A DNA stretch of 64,000 bases from Agromyces protaetiae (GTDB lineage: Bacteria > Actinomycetota > Actinomycetes > Actinomycetales > Microbacteriaceae): NCBI RefSeq assembly GCF_004135405.1, contig NZ_CP035491.1, positions 2,294,001 to 2,358,000 of the forward strand, written 5' to 3'. The position numbers were made by a program, and so were the translations under genes. Shown here piece by piece: positions 53,109 through 62,146 of the stretch (positions are counted from its first letter, which is position 1; each line of letters starts with the position of its first letter). The notes under the pieces are model-generated. The model was not told where the DNA came from, ran no database searches, and saw only the letters and a program-made list of their open reading frames with translations.

Positions 53109-55343
53109 ATGACCGACCCCGTCGCGGGCGCACCCGGCGCCTACACGCTCGACACCAAGCTGCAGACCGCCCTCGGCGGGCGCACGGCGCAGGCGATCGA
53201 GCGCGCGTTCGGGTACGTCACGGTCGGCGACCTCCTCGCGCACTACCCCCGCAGGTATGCGCTGCGGGGCGAGTTGACCGCGCTCGACTCGCTGCCGCTC
53301 GGCGAGAACGTCACGATCGTCGCCGAGGTGCTCGAGGTGCGCGTGCGCGATATGCGGCAGCGGCGGGGCTCGATCCTCGAGGCGAAGATCTCCGACGGCA
53401 CGGGCGTCTTGACGCTCACGTTCTTCAATCAGAGGTGGCGCGAGAACGACCTGCGGGTCGGGCGGCGCGGCATCTTCGCGGGCAAGGTCGGCGACTACCG
53501 CGGCAACCGGCAACTCGCGCATCCCGACTACGAGCTGTTCGAAGAAGGAGCGGCGCTCGGCGCGGTCGACGGCGTCGACGCGGCGGCTGTCAAGTGGGCG
53601 ACGGCGCCGATCCCGATCTATCCGGCGACGTCGACGCTCGCGAGCTGGCAGTTGCAGAAGTCGATCGCGCTGCTGCTCGACGGACTCGCGCCGCTCGACG
53701 ACCCCGTGCCCGCCGAGGTCCGCGCGGAGCGCGGGATGCTGTCGTACGGGCAGGCCCTCGAGCGCGTGCACCGGCCCGAAGAAGACCACGACTGGAAGGA
53801 TGCGCGGCGCGCCCTGCGGTTCATCGAGGCGTTCGTGCTGCAGACGGCGCTCCTCCAGCGGCGGGCCGAGTTGCGCACGCGCACGGCGGCGTCGCGCACG
53901 CCGAAGGCCGGGGGGTTCCTCGACCGGTTCGAGGCGTCGCTGCCGTTCGAGCTCACGGGCGATCAGCGGCTCGTGGGCGAGGAGATCGCGCACGACCTCG
54001 CGCAGCCGACGCCCATGAACCGGCTCGTGCAGGGCGAGGTCGGGTCGGGCAAGACCCTCGTCGCGCTCCGCGCGATGCTCGCGGTCGCCGACTCGGGCGG
54101 CCAGTCGGCGCTCCTCGCGCCCACCGAGGTGCTCGCCGCCCAGCACGTCCGCTCGATCGCGAAGATGCTCGGCCCCGACCTCTCGGCGGCGCTCGTGCCG
54201 ACCCTCATCACGGGCCAGTTGCCCGCCGCCGACCGGCGCAAGGCGCTCCTCCGCGCCGCCGCCGGGCAGTCGCGCATCGTCGTCGGCACGCACGCGCTCA
54301 TGGGCGATCAGGTGTCGTTCGCCGACCTCGGGCTCGTCGTCGTGGACGAGCAGCACCGGTTCGGCGTCGAGCAGCGCGAAGCGCTGAGGCTCAAAGGAGC
54401 CGCGCCGCCGCACGTGCTCGTCCTCACGGCGACGCCGATCCCGCGCACGGTCGCGATGACGGTGTTCGGTGATCTCGACATCTCGACGATCCAAGAGCTG
54501 CCGGCCGGTCGCGCCGGCATCACCTCGCAGGTCGTGCCGCTCGCGATCCGCCCCGACTGGCGGCCCCGCGTGTGGGAGCGGCTCGCCGAGGAGATCGCGC
54601 TCGGGCGGCAGGGATTCGTCGTATGCCCCGCGATCGACCAGAAGGCGGTCGAAGAGGGCGAAGAGCAGGGGCCGGATGCCTCGGGGTCGCCCGGCGAGGC
54701 ATCCGCCGCGCCTGCGGGTCCGGCCGCCCCCGTGTCGTCGGTCGCCTCGGTCCTCGCCGAACTGCGCGCGCACCCGAAATTCGCCGATCTCCGCGTCGAA
54801 CCGCTCCACGGTCGCATGTCGGCCGATGAGAAGGACGCCGTCATGCGGGCGTTCGCAGCGGGCGACATCGACGTGCTCGTCTCGACGACCGTCATCGAGG
54901 TCGGCGTCGACGTGCCGAACGCGAGCGTCATGATCGTCGCCGACGCCGACCGCTTCGGCGTCTCGCAGCTCCACCAGTTGCGCGGCCGCATCGGGCGCGG
55001 CGGCGTGCCCGGGCTGTGCCTGCTCGTCACGTCGGCAGTGCCGGGTTCGGTCGCGCTCCAACGCGTCGAAGCCGTCGCGGCGACCCTCGACGGATTCGAA
55101 CTCGCGCGCGTCGACCTCGAACTGCGGCAGGAGGGCGACGTGCTCGGCCGCAGCCAGTCGGGCGGCCGGTCGCAGCTGAAGCTCCTCCGAGTCGTGCGCG
55201 ACGGCGACCTCATCTCCGAGGCGCGCGAGCATGCCGGAACGTTGCTCGACGCCGATCCGATGCTCGCCGCGCACCCTGCGCTGGCGGCGGCGGTGCGGCG
55301 TCGGCTCGACGAGGAGACGAGCGGGTTCCTGAGCAAGGGCTGA
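53109..55343 (+). CDS. recG: ATP-dependent DNA helicase RecG
   Basis: A 744-residue branch-migrating helicase that remodels stalled forks and Holliday junctions. The N-terminal wedge/OB domain (GDLLAHYPRRYALRGELTALDSLPLGENVTIVAEV) is followed by helicase motifs: GEVGSGKTLVALRAML (I), VVDEQHRFGVEQR (II), LTATPIPRT (III), VSTTVIEVGVDVPNASVMIV and QLHQLRGRIGRGG (V-VI). A glycine/alanine/proline-rich insertion of about 40 residues sits before motif IV. TACGAT at 53097-53102 ends 6 bases before the ATG, consistent with a leaderless start. Confidence 0.96.
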   Translation: MTDPVAGAPGAYTLDTKLQTALGGRTAQAIERAFGYVTVGDLLAHYPRRYALRGELTALDSLPLGENVTIVAEVLEVRVRDMRQRRGSILEAKISDGTGVLTLTFFNQRWRENDLRVGRRGIFAGKVGDYRGNRQLAHPDYELFEEGAALGAVDGVDAAAVKWATAPIPIYPATSTLASWQLQKSIALLLDGLAPLDDPVPAEVRAERGMLSYGQALERVHRPEEDHDWKDARRALRFIEAFVLQTALLQRRAELRTRTAASRTPKAGGFLDRFEASLPFELTGDQRLVGEEIAHDLAQPTPMNRLVQGEVGSGKTLVALRAMLAVADSGGQSALLAPTEVLAAQHVRSIAKMLGPDLSAALVPTLITGQLPAADRRKALLRAAAGQSRIVVGTHALMGDQVSFADLGLVVVDEQHRFGVEQREALRLKGAAPPHVLVLTATPIPRTVAMTVFGDLDISTIQELPAGRAGITSQVVPLAIRPDWRPRVWERLAEEIALGRQGFVVCPAIDQKAVEEGEEQGPDASGSPGEASAAPAGPAAPVSSVASVLAELRAHPKFADLRVEPLHGRMSADEKDAVMRAFAAGDIDVLVSTTVIEVGVDVPNASVMIVADADRFGVSQLHQLRGRIGRGGVPGLCLLVTSAVPGSVALQRVEAVAATLDGFELARVDLELRQEGDVLGRSQSGGRSQLKLLRVVRDGDLISEAREHAGTLLDADPMLAAHPALAAAVRRRLDEETSGFLSKG

Positions 55344-55394
55344 GAGTCCACAGACCCCGTTCCGCCGGGGCATCCAGACACTACGCTGTACGTC

Positions 55395-55886
55395 ATGCAG
55401 CGGATCGCCGTCGTCCCCGGCTCGTTCGACCCCGTCACGAAGGGGCATCTCGACGTCATCGCGCGCGCCGCGGGGCTCTACGACGAACTCCACGTCGTGG
55501 TGGTCCACAATCCCGACAAGCAGGCGCTTCTCCCGATCGCGCAGCGCGTCGCGCTCATCGAGCAGGCCGTGCGCGACGCCGGCGTGCAGGGGCGCATCGT
55601 CGTCGCGTCGTGGAGCATGGGGCTCCTCGTCGACTACTGCACCGACGTCGGGGCGAGCGTGCTCGTGAAGGGCATCCGCTCGCAGGTCGACGTCGCCTAC
55701 GAGACGCCCATGGCGATCGTGAACCGGCACCTCGCGAACGTCGAGACCGTCTTCCTCCTGCCCGACCCCGAGAACGCGCTCGTGTCGAGTTCGCTCGTGC
55801 GGCAGGTGTCGGCGCTCGGCGGCGACGTCACGCCGTACGTGCCGCCGGCCGTGGCCGAGTACCTCGCGGGGGTGAGGACCGCGTGA
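55395..55886 (+). CDS. coaD: Phosphopantetheine adenylyltransferase
   Basis: A 163-residue nucleotidyltransferase that makes dephospho-CoA from 4'-phosphopantetheine and [18 protein letters not shown] holds the (T/H)xGH motif, and [12 protein letters not shown] and [17 protein letters not shown] are the family's later signatures. Its ATG at 55395 is 7 bases after TACGCT (55382-55387) and lacks a Shine-Dalgarno, so it is probably leaderless. Its stop overlaps the start of the second moxR gene (GTGA), so CoA synthesis and the MoxR module share a transcript. Confidence 0.96.
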   Translation: MQRIAVVPGSFDPVTKGHLDVIARAAGLYDELHVVVVHNPDKQALLPIAQRVALIEQAVRDAGVQGRIVVASWSMGLLVDYCTDVGASVLVKGIRSQVDVAYETPMAIVNRHLANVETVFLLPDPENALVSSSLVRQVSALGGDVTPYVPPAVAEYLAGVRTA

Positions 55887-56902
55887 GCGAAGTCGTCTCG
55901 GCACCCCTCCTCGGCGACGCGCCCGTCCTCTCGATCGACGAAGTGGGTGCGCGCGCCGCGCGCATCGTGCAGAACGTCGAGGCCGTCATCAGCGGCAAGC
56001 GCGAGGCGATCACGGCCGCGCTCACGGTCGTGCTCGCAGAGGGCCACCTCCTCATCGAGGACGTGCCGGGCGTCGGCAAGACGATGCTCGCGAAAGCGCT
56101 CGCGCGCTCGGTCGACTCGTCGGTGAGCCGCATCCAGTTCACGCCCGACCTCCTGCCGAGCGACGTCACGGGAGTCTCGGTCTTCGATCAGACGACCCGC
56201 TCGTTCGAGTTCAAGCCGGGGCCCGTGTTCGCGAACATCGTCATCGGCGACGAGATCAACCGGGCGAGCCCGAAGACGCAGTCCGCCCTCCTCGAGTGCA
56301 TGGAGGAGCGCCAGGTCACGGCCGATGGTCGAACGTATCGGCTGGAGCATCCGTTCACCGTCGTCGCGACGCAGAATCCCGTCGAGATGGAGGGCACCTA
56401 TCCGCTGCCCGAGGCGCAGCGCGACCGCTTCATGGCGCGCATCTCGATGGGCTACCCGGCCGCGGGCGACGAACTCGCGATGCTCTCGATGCGCGAGACG
56501 TCCAGCCCGCTCGACGCGATCGGCACGGTCGTGACGCTCGACGAGCTCCGCGAGATGATCCGCTCCGTGCACCACGTCTTCACGTCGCAGCCGGTCAAAG
56601 AGTATGCGGTCGATCTCGCCCGCGCGACGCGCGCCGACCGGCAGTTGCGGCTCGGGGCGAGCCCGCGCGCGACGCTGCAGCTCCTCCGTGCGGCCAAGGC
56701 GCACGCGGCCATGCACGGTCGCGACTTCGTGCTCCCCGACGACATCGACGCGCTCGCCGTGCCGGTGCTCGGCCACCGCCTCGTGCCGACGAGCCGCGCC
56801 ATCGGCGGGCACGACCGCGAATCGGGCCCGCTCGTCGACGCCGTCGTGCGGCGGATCGTCGCCGAGACCCCGGTTCCCGTGGGCAGCGCACGGCGGGAAT
56901 GA
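55883..56902 (+). CDS. MoxR-family AAA+ ATPase (module 2)
   Basis: A 339-residue AAA+ ATPase with Walker [16 protein letters not shown], Walker [23 protein letters not shown], sensor 1 [24 protein letters not shown] and a complete lid. It is a paralogue of the protein encoded at 37743 but clearly diverged, especially outside the ATPase motifs. GTG at 55883 overlaps the coaD stop by 4 bp; the next gene overlaps its stop by 4 bp. It heads a MoxR-DUF58-transglutaminase module that lacks the FHA and giant-protein partners of module 1. Confidence 0.93.
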   Translation: MSEVVSAPLLGDAPVLSIDEVGARAARIVQNVEAVISGKREAITAALTVVLAEGHLLIEDVPGVGKTMLAKALARSVDSSVSRIQFTPDLLPSDVTGVSVFDQTTRSFEFKPGPVFANIVIGDEINRASPKTQSALLECMEERQVTADGRTYRLEHPFTVVATQNPVEMEGTYPLPEAQRDRFMARISMGYPAAGDELAMLSMRETSSPLDAIGTVVTLDELREMIRSVHHVFTSQPVKEYAVDLARATRADRQLRLGASPRATLQLLRAAKAHAAMHGRDFVLPDDIDALAVPVLGHRLVPTSRAIGGHDRESGPLVDAVVRRIVAETPVPVGSARRE

Positions 56903-58242
56903 CGAGGATGTCCCGCGCCACGCGGCGCCGAGCCGCACTCCCGAGATTCACCCGGCGCGGCGCCGCGCTCCTCATCTGCGGAGTGCTGCTGTTCTCGATC
57001 ACTCCGTGGTTCGACTTGCGCGACCTCATGCTGCTCGCCTTCATCGGCATCCTGCTGCCCGTCGTGGCCCTCGGATACGTGTTCGTCCGAACGCCGAGCC
57101 TCGCCGTGCGGCGCACGTTCGAACCGGCCGTCGTCGGCGCGGGCGGTTCGGCGCGCGTGCTCCTCGCGGTGCAGAACCGCGGCCGTCGTGCGCTCGATTC
57201 GGCGGACTGGCGCGACACCGCGCCGAATCGGCTCCAGACCCCGCCCGAGGCGATCCTTCCGGCGCTCGGTCCGTGGGAGCGGCTCATGCCGCGCGGCGAC
57301 GACACCGCGAAGCTCGAGTACCGCTTGCGGGTCCCCTATCGCGGCGTGTTCGAGATCGGCCCGCTCAAGGTCACGACGACCGACCCGTTCGGGCTCGCGA
57401 GCATCGTCCGCGAGGTCGGCACGGCGCACGAACTCGTCGTCACGCCCACCGTGACCGCGCTCGATCCCGCGCTCGGCACCGCGGCCGCGGTCGACGGGGT
57501 GCTGCACGGCGTGCAGCGGCGCACGCACCCGAACGCCGACGAGTTCATCGCGCGCGAGTACCGGCACGGCGATCCCATGCGACGCGTGCACTGGCCGGCG
57601 ACGGCGCGCCGGGGCGAGCTGATGGTGCGTGACGAGGAGCAGCGCGGCGACCCCGAGGCCCGCCTCGTCGTCGACACGACCCTCTCGGGGCGTGCGGGTC
57701 GCGGCGCGGTCAGGTCGGAAGAAGACCCGCGGCACGCGGGGTTCGAGCTCGCGATGGAGATCGCCGCCTCGGTCGGCACCCACCTGCTCGAACGCGGGTT
57801 CCAGGTGCGCGTCGACCGGCTCGCCGATCCCGTGCACCAGCCGCTCTCCGAGGCGTCGCCCGACGGGTACCGTTCGCCCGGCGGCGAGCACGCGCTGCTC
57901 GAAGACCTCGCCCGCGTCGAGAACCCGCTCCTCGACGCGCGGCACGGGGCATCCGACGACGACCCCGCCGCCATCCCGGTCTCGCACGACGCGCGGATGC
58001 CGGGTTACGCGGTGCTCGTCGATCCCGACGCGGCGCAGGTGCAACTGCTCGTGGCGCTCCGCCCGGCGCTGTCGCCCGCGGTGGCGTTCGTCGTCCCGGG
58101 CGTCTCGTCGCGCGTCGTCGAGGCCCTTGAGGACGCCGACTGGCGCATCGTGCCGGTGCGCCGAGCGGCCGACCTCCCTGAAGCCTGGTCGATCGCGGGC
58201 CGCACGCGGCAGAGCGCAGGCGGAGGCAGCGATGCATCCTGA
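56899..58242 (+). CDS. DUF58 membrane protein (module 2)
   Basis: A 447-residue protein with two N-terminal transmembrane segments (AALLICGVLLFSI and LMLLAFIGILLPVVALGYVFV), an Ig-like region and the DUF58 signature FIAREYRHGDPMRRVHWPATARRGELMVRDEEQRG, followed by a VWA-like C-terminal part. It pairs with the adjacent MoxR ATPase and is coupled to it by a 4-bp overlap. Its 3' end overlaps the transglutaminase gene by 11 bp. Confidence 0.9.
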   Translation: MTRMSRATRRRAALPRFTRRGAALLICGVLLFSITPWFDLRDLMLLAFIGILLPVVALGYVFVRTPSLAVRRTFEPAVVGAGGSARVLLAVQNRGRRALDSADWRDTAPNRLQTPPEAILPALGPWERLMPRGDDTAKLEYRLRVPYRGVFEIGPLKVTTTDPFGLASIVREVGTAHELVVTPTVTALDPALGTAAAVDGVLHGVQRRTHPNADEFIAREYRHGDPMRRVHWPATARRGELMVRDEEQRGDPEARLVVDTTLSGRAGRGAVRSEEDPRHAGFELAMEIAASVGTHLLERGFQVRVDRLADPVHQPLSEASPDGYRSPGGEHALLEDLARVENPLLDARHGASDDDPAAIPVSHDARMPGYAVLVDPDAAQVQLLVALRPALSPAVAFVVPGVSSRVVEALEDADWRIVPVRRAADLPEAWSIAGRTRQSAGGGSDAS

Positions 58243-60589
58243 GCCGCAGCTCTCGACCCCGCAGCGCGCGCTGCTCGCGGGCGCGACGTTCCTCCTCGTC
58301 GTCATCGCGACCGGTGCGCTCGCCCCGATCGTGTCGGGCGGCGGCTGGTGGCTGCTGTGCGCATTCATCGCCGCGGGCGTGATCGGGGCAGGGCTCGCGC
58401 TCCGCGCGACGCGGCTTCCGCGATCGCTCGTCCCGGTGCTTCAGATCGTCGTGCTCTTCATGCTCCTGACGCTCGTCTTCGGCGAGGGCACGGGCATCCT
58501 CCTCGTCATCCCGACGGGCGACACGTTCGGGCAGTTCGCCCAACTCATGGAGGGCGCCGCTCGCACGATCCAGCAGCAGTCGGTGCCGGCGATCCCCGTG
58601 CCGCCACTGCAGTTCGCGCTCGCGATCGGCGTGGGCGCGATCTCGCTCGTCGCCGACTTCTTCGTGCAGGTCGTCCGGCATCCGGCGTTCGCGGCCGTTC
58701 CGGCGTTCGTGCCGATCGTCATGCCGGGGTTCTTCCTCGAAGACGGGGCCGAGATCCCCGTGCTCGTGCTCACGGCGGCGGCGTTCCTCCTGCTGCTTCG
58801 ACTCGACGTGCGTGCGCGCAGATCGTCCGAGCTCGCATCGACCGCCCGCACCGTGCCGGTGCGCGACGATGCCGACGACGTCGTGCGGGTCTCCGGCCCG
58901 AAGCGGGTCCCGGTCGTGTCGACGATCGGGGCGAGTTTCGGCGTCGGAGCGATCGGCATCGTCATCGCGGGCGTCCTGACGGCGTCGATGCCGACACTCG
59001 AGACGAGTCAACTGCTCGGCAACCAGGGCGCAGGCACACTGTTCTCGCGAGGGGTCAGCCCGTTCGTCGATCTCGGCCGCGACCTGCGGCGACCCGAAGC
59101 CGTCGAAGCGTTCCGGTACTCCGCCCGTGACGGCGACCGCCCGTACTTCACGCTCCTCACGCTCGATCGCTTCGAGGGTGAGGTCTGGTCGGCGACGGAT
59201 CGTCCGCTCGACGGCGACAACACGGTCGATCGGATGCCTCGCCCGATCGGTCTCGATCGGGAGGTCGAGACCAAGGAGCATCCCATCGACGTCTCGATCG
59301 GCGATCTTCGGACGACCTGGCTGCCGGTGCCGTACCCCGCCGCCTCGATCGAGCGACTCCGCGGGTCGTGGTTCTGGGAGCAGGAGTCGCTCACGGTGCG
59401 CAGCGCCGACACGACGACCGACGGCCAGCGGTACCGGGTGAACCGGCTCGTGGCGTCGCCGACGGCCGATCAGCTCCGCGCGGCCGGGCGCGTGCCCGCC
59501 GGGTCCGAGGCCTTCGACCCGTATCTCGCGCTTCCCGATGAGCGCCCGCAGATCATCCGCGACACTGCGGCGACGGTCGCCGGGTCGGCTGCGACGCCCT
59601 ACGACGCCGCGGTCGCGATCCAGAGCTACCTGCGGGGATCCGACTTCCACTATTCGGTGGATGCCCCCGTCGAGGAGGGCTACGACGGCGGCGGATTCGG
59701 CGTCATCGCGGCGTTCCTCGAGAAGGGCGAGGGGTACTGCGTGCACTTCGCGTCGACGATGGCGGTGCTCGCCCGAGAGCTGGGGATCCCGTCACGCATC
59801 TCGATCGGGTACACGGCAGGCTCGCCGACCGACGAACGCATCGACAACGTCCTCGTCGTCTCGGTCGACAGCCACGACCTCCACGCGTGGCCCGAACTCT
59901 ACTTCGAGGGCGTCGGGTGGGTGCCGTTCGAACCGACGCCCGGGCGCGGCGTCGTGCCCGAGTACTCACGTCCGCAGAGCGACTCCTCGCCCGTCGTGCC
60001 GCTTCCGACCGCGTCGACGCCCGCGCAGACCGGTCGGCCCGAGCTCGACCCCGAGCGCGGGTTGAACCTCGGGGCAGGTGCGACGGCGGAGGCTCCGACG
60101 CAGACGTGGTTCCGCGCGGGCGGGCTCGTCGTCCTCGCCCTGGGGATCGTGCTGGGTCCCGCGATGCTCCGAGCAGGGCAGGGGTGGATCCGCCGTCGGC
60201 GCACTCGCACCGGGCCCGGGCGGGCCGAGGCGGCGTGGGACGAAGTCCGGGCGACTGCGCGAGATCTCGGCGTCGGCGGGTACGACGCCGAGACGCCCCG
60301 CGCATTCGCGGCGCGCATCGCCGCCAGGCCCGCCTTCGAGGGCGATGCCGGGGCCGCGCTCGCGGAGCTCCGCAACGCTGTCGAACGAGAGCGGTTCGGA
60401 CCGCCGGGCGAGCCACCGTCGGGTTCGGTGCGACTCGAACCCCACGAACTCGTCGACGCCGTCGCCGAGGTGCGCTCCGCGCTCGCGTCCGATTCGTCGC
60501 GCGCGGCGCGCACGCGGGCCGCGCTCCTGCCGGCATCGCTCTTCGGCGCGGCCCGCTTGCCTGCCGGACGGCGCGCGTCGGGCGCGTAG
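58232..60589 (+). CDS. Transglutaminase-like membrane protein with intact Cys/His (module 2)
   Basis: A 785-residue TgpA-like protein: about six N-terminal transmembrane helices, an extracytoplasmic transglutaminase core, a C-terminal transmembrane helix and a cytoplasmic tail. The core retains Cys503 in GYCVHFAS and His551 in DLHAWPE, with Glu567 in FEPTP in place of the usual Asp. It is likely an active cysteine peptidase or transglutaminase acting outside the membrane. ATG at 58232 has GGAGG 5 bases upstream and lies within the DUF58 gene. The contrast with the catalytically dead paralogue at 40012 is notable. Confidence 0.9.
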   Translation: MHPEPQLSTPQRALLAGATFLLVVIATGALAPIVSGGGWWLLCAFIAAGVIGAGLALRATRLPRSLVPVLQIVVLFMLLTLVFGEGTGILLVIPTGDTFGQFAQLMEGAARTIQQQSVPAIPVPPLQFALAIGVGAISLVADFFVQVVRHPAFAAVPAFVPIVMPGFFLEDGAEIPVLVLTAAAFLLLLRLDVRARRSSELASTARTVPVRDDADDVVRVSGPKRVPVVSTIGASFGVGAIGIVIAGVLTASMPTLETSQLLGNQGAGTLFSRGVSPFVDLGRDLRRPEAVEAFRYSARDGDRPYFTLLTLDRFEGEVWSATDRPLDGDNTVDRMPRPIGLDREVETKEHPIDVSIGDLRTTWLPVPYPAASIERLRGSWFWEQESLTVRSADTTTDGQRYRVNRLVASPTADQLRAAGRVPAGSEAFDPYLALPDERPQIIRDTAATVAGSAATPYDAAVAIQSYLRGSDFHYSVDAPVEEGYDGGGFGVIAAFLEKGEGYCVHFASTMAVLARELGIPSRISIGYTAGSPTDERIDNVLVVSVDSHDLHAWPELYFEGVGWVPFEPTPGRGVVPEYSRPQSDSSPVVPLPTASTPAQTGRPELDPERGLNLGAGATAEAPTQTWFRAGGLVVLALGIVLGPAMLRAGQGWIRRRRTRTGPGRAEAAWDEVRATARDLGVGGYDAETPRAFAARIAARPAFEGDAGAALAELRNAVERERFGPPGEPPSGSVRLEPHELVDAVAEVRSALASDSSRAARTRAALLPASLFGAARLPAGRRASGA

Positions 60590-60592
60590 AAT
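60587..60592 (+). promoter_or_regulatory. -10 element of the DUF177-rpmF-rnc-mutM transcript
   Basis: TAGAAT matches the -10 consensus at five of six positions and also contains the TAG stop of the transglutaminase gene. The GTG start of the DUF177 gene is 8 bases downstream, consistent with a leaderless transcript. No convincing -35 is seen. Confidence 0.5.
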
Positions 60593-60600
60593 TCAGGATC

Positions 60601-61164
60601 GTGGCCGCCACGAAGCATCCGTTCAACCTGTCCATCCGCGACCTCGTCAACCGACCCGGCGAGATGCGCGAGCACCGACTCCAGGTCGCCGCTCCCGAGC
60701 AGTTGGGCGAGGGTCTCGTGGCCGTCCGCGAGGGTTCGGAGCTCGACGTCGACGTCCGTATCGAGTCGGTGCACGAGGGCGTTCTCGTCACCGCCGACGT
60801 CTTCGCGACGGCCGAGGGGGAGTGCGGAAGGTGCCTCATCGACATCGCTCTGCCTGTCGAAGTCGAGTTCCAGGAGCTTTTCGCGTATCATTCTGGGGAG
60901 CCTTTCGAGTTTGAGGTTCAAGACGACCACGTGGATCTTGAACCGCTCATCCGAGATGCGGTAGTGCTGGCACTGCCCTTCCAGCCGGTGTGCCGGCCTG
61001 ATTGCCCGGGTCTCGACCCAGAGACCGGGCTGCGTCTGGCCGATCATCCGGAACTCGTCACTCCCGAGCACAGCGACCCCAGATGGGCCGCGCTCACGGA
61101 GTTCCAGGCTTCCGAAGACGAGGGTGCGGATGAGGCATCCGACACCGACCTGCAGAAAGATTGA
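60601..61164 (+). CDS. DUF177 (YceD-like) protein
   Basis: A 187-residue YceD-family protein, almost always encoded just before rpmF and linked to rRNA/ribosome biogenesis in other organisms. FNLSIRDLVNRPGEMREHRLQV is the N-terminal signature. The cysteine pairs in GECGRCLIDI and PVCRPDCPGLDPETG could bind a metal. The GTG at 60601 starts directly behind a TAGAAT element, with no Shine-Dalgarno. rpmF follows after 9 bp. Confidence 0.92.
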   Translation: MAATKHPFNLSIRDLVNRPGEMREHRLQVAAPEQLGEGLVAVREGSELDVDVRIESVHEGVLVTADVFATAEGECGRCLIDIALPVEVEFQELFAYHSGEPFEFEVQDDHVDLEPLIRDAVVLALPFQPVCRPDCPGLDPETGLRLADHPELVTPEHSDPRWAALTEFQASEDEGADEASDTDLQKD

Positions 61165-61173
61165 GAGAGAACC

Positions 61174-61377
61174 ATGGCTGTTCCCAAGCGGAAGCAATCC
61201 CGTGCCAACACCCGCGCGCGTCGTTCGCAGTGGAAGGCCGACGCCCCCACGCTCGTGAAGACCGTCGAGAACGGGAAGACGACCTACAGCCTTCCCCACC
61301 GCGCCAAGGTGGTCGAGGACTCGGCGGGCACCCCGCTCTTCCTCGAGTACAAGGGCCGCAAGGTCGCCGACATCTGA
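61174..61377 (+). CDS. rpmF: 50S ribosomal protein L32
   Basis: A 67-residue basic protein with the L32 N-terminus [21 protein letters not shown]. The paired CxxC motifs of zinc-binding L32 are absent, so this is the zinc-independent form; no second copy is visible in the window. GAGAGA lies 6 bases before the ATG. It sits between the DUF177 and rnc genes, the standard order. Confidence 0.97.
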   Translation: MAVPKRKQSRANTRARRSQWKADAPTLVKTVENGKTTYSLPHRAKVVEDSAGTPLFLEYKGRKVADI

Positions 61378-61409
61378 GTCGGCCCGAGGCTTCTGAACGA
61401 CCGGTCGTG

Positions 61410-62117
61410 ATGCGAAAGGCGAACGAAGAGGCCGGGGAACGCGAGTTCGACGAACTGCAGCGGACGCTGCAGATCGATCTCGACCCCGACCTCTTGCGCC
61501 TTGCGCTCACGCACCGGTCGTTCGCGTATGAGAACGGCGGCATTCCGACCAACGAGCGTCTCGAGTTCCTCGGTGACTCCATCCTCGGTCAAGCCGTCAC
61601 GGTCAAGCTGTTCCGCGACCACCCCGAACTCGACGAGGGCGAACTCGCGAAGCGTCGGGCGAGTCTCGTGTCGTCGGTTGCGCTCGCCGAGGTGGCGCGT
61701 GCGATCGGGCTCGGTCCGTTCATCCGGCTCGGCCGCGGCGAGACGCTCACGGGCGGCGCCGAGAAGCCGTCGATCCTCGCCGACACGGTCGAAGCGATCA
61801 TCGGCGCGGTCTATCTCGACCTCGGCGGCGACGTTGCGACGGCGCTCGTGCTGCGCCTCGTCGGCCCCCTCATGCAGGACCCGCGCCGCTTCGGCGCGTC
61901 GATGGACCCGAAGACCAGCCTCCAAGAGATCGCCGCACGGCTCGGCTCGCCCGCCCCGACGTACGCGATCGAAGAGAGCGGCCCCGACCACAACAAGCAT
62001 TTCGTCGCCACCGTGACGGTCGGCGATCTCGCCGTCGCGACCGGTGAGGGCTCGAGTAAGAAGCAGGCCGAGATGGCCGCCGCGCTCGAAGCCTGGACGA
62101 CGCTCGACGCGCGCTGA
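61410..62117 (+). CDS. rnc: Ribonuclease III
   Basis: A 235-residue double-strand-specific endoribonuclease used in rRNA processing. The catalytic signature NERLEFLGDSILGQAVT and the second acidic site LADTVEAIIGAVYLD are intact, and a C-terminal dsRNA-binding domain ends in GEGSSKKQAEMAAALEAW. The start is ATG 61410 (GTG 61407 is adjacent); there is no good ribosome-binding site, so translation may depend on rpmF upstream. Confidence 0.95.
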   Translation: MRKANEEAGEREFDELQRTLQIDLDPDLLRLALTHRSFAYENGGIPTNERLEFLGDSILGQAVTVKLFRDHPELDEGELAKRRASLVSSVALAEVARAIGLGPFIRLGRGETLTGGAEKPSILADTVEAIIGAVYLDLGGDVATALVLRLVGPLMQDPRRFGASMDPKTSLQEIAARLGSPAPTYAIEESGPDHNKHFVATVTVGDLAVATGEGSSKKQAEMAAALEAWTTLDAR

Positions 62118-62146
62118 CGCGTCGTCCGAGCGAGAACCCGAGCCGC

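Noticed and set aside
52470-55904. A long minus-strand frame opposite the TPR gene, recG and coaD
   Set aside because: The plus-strand genes have unmistakable motifs; the antisense frame has none and no promoter or ribosome-binding site.
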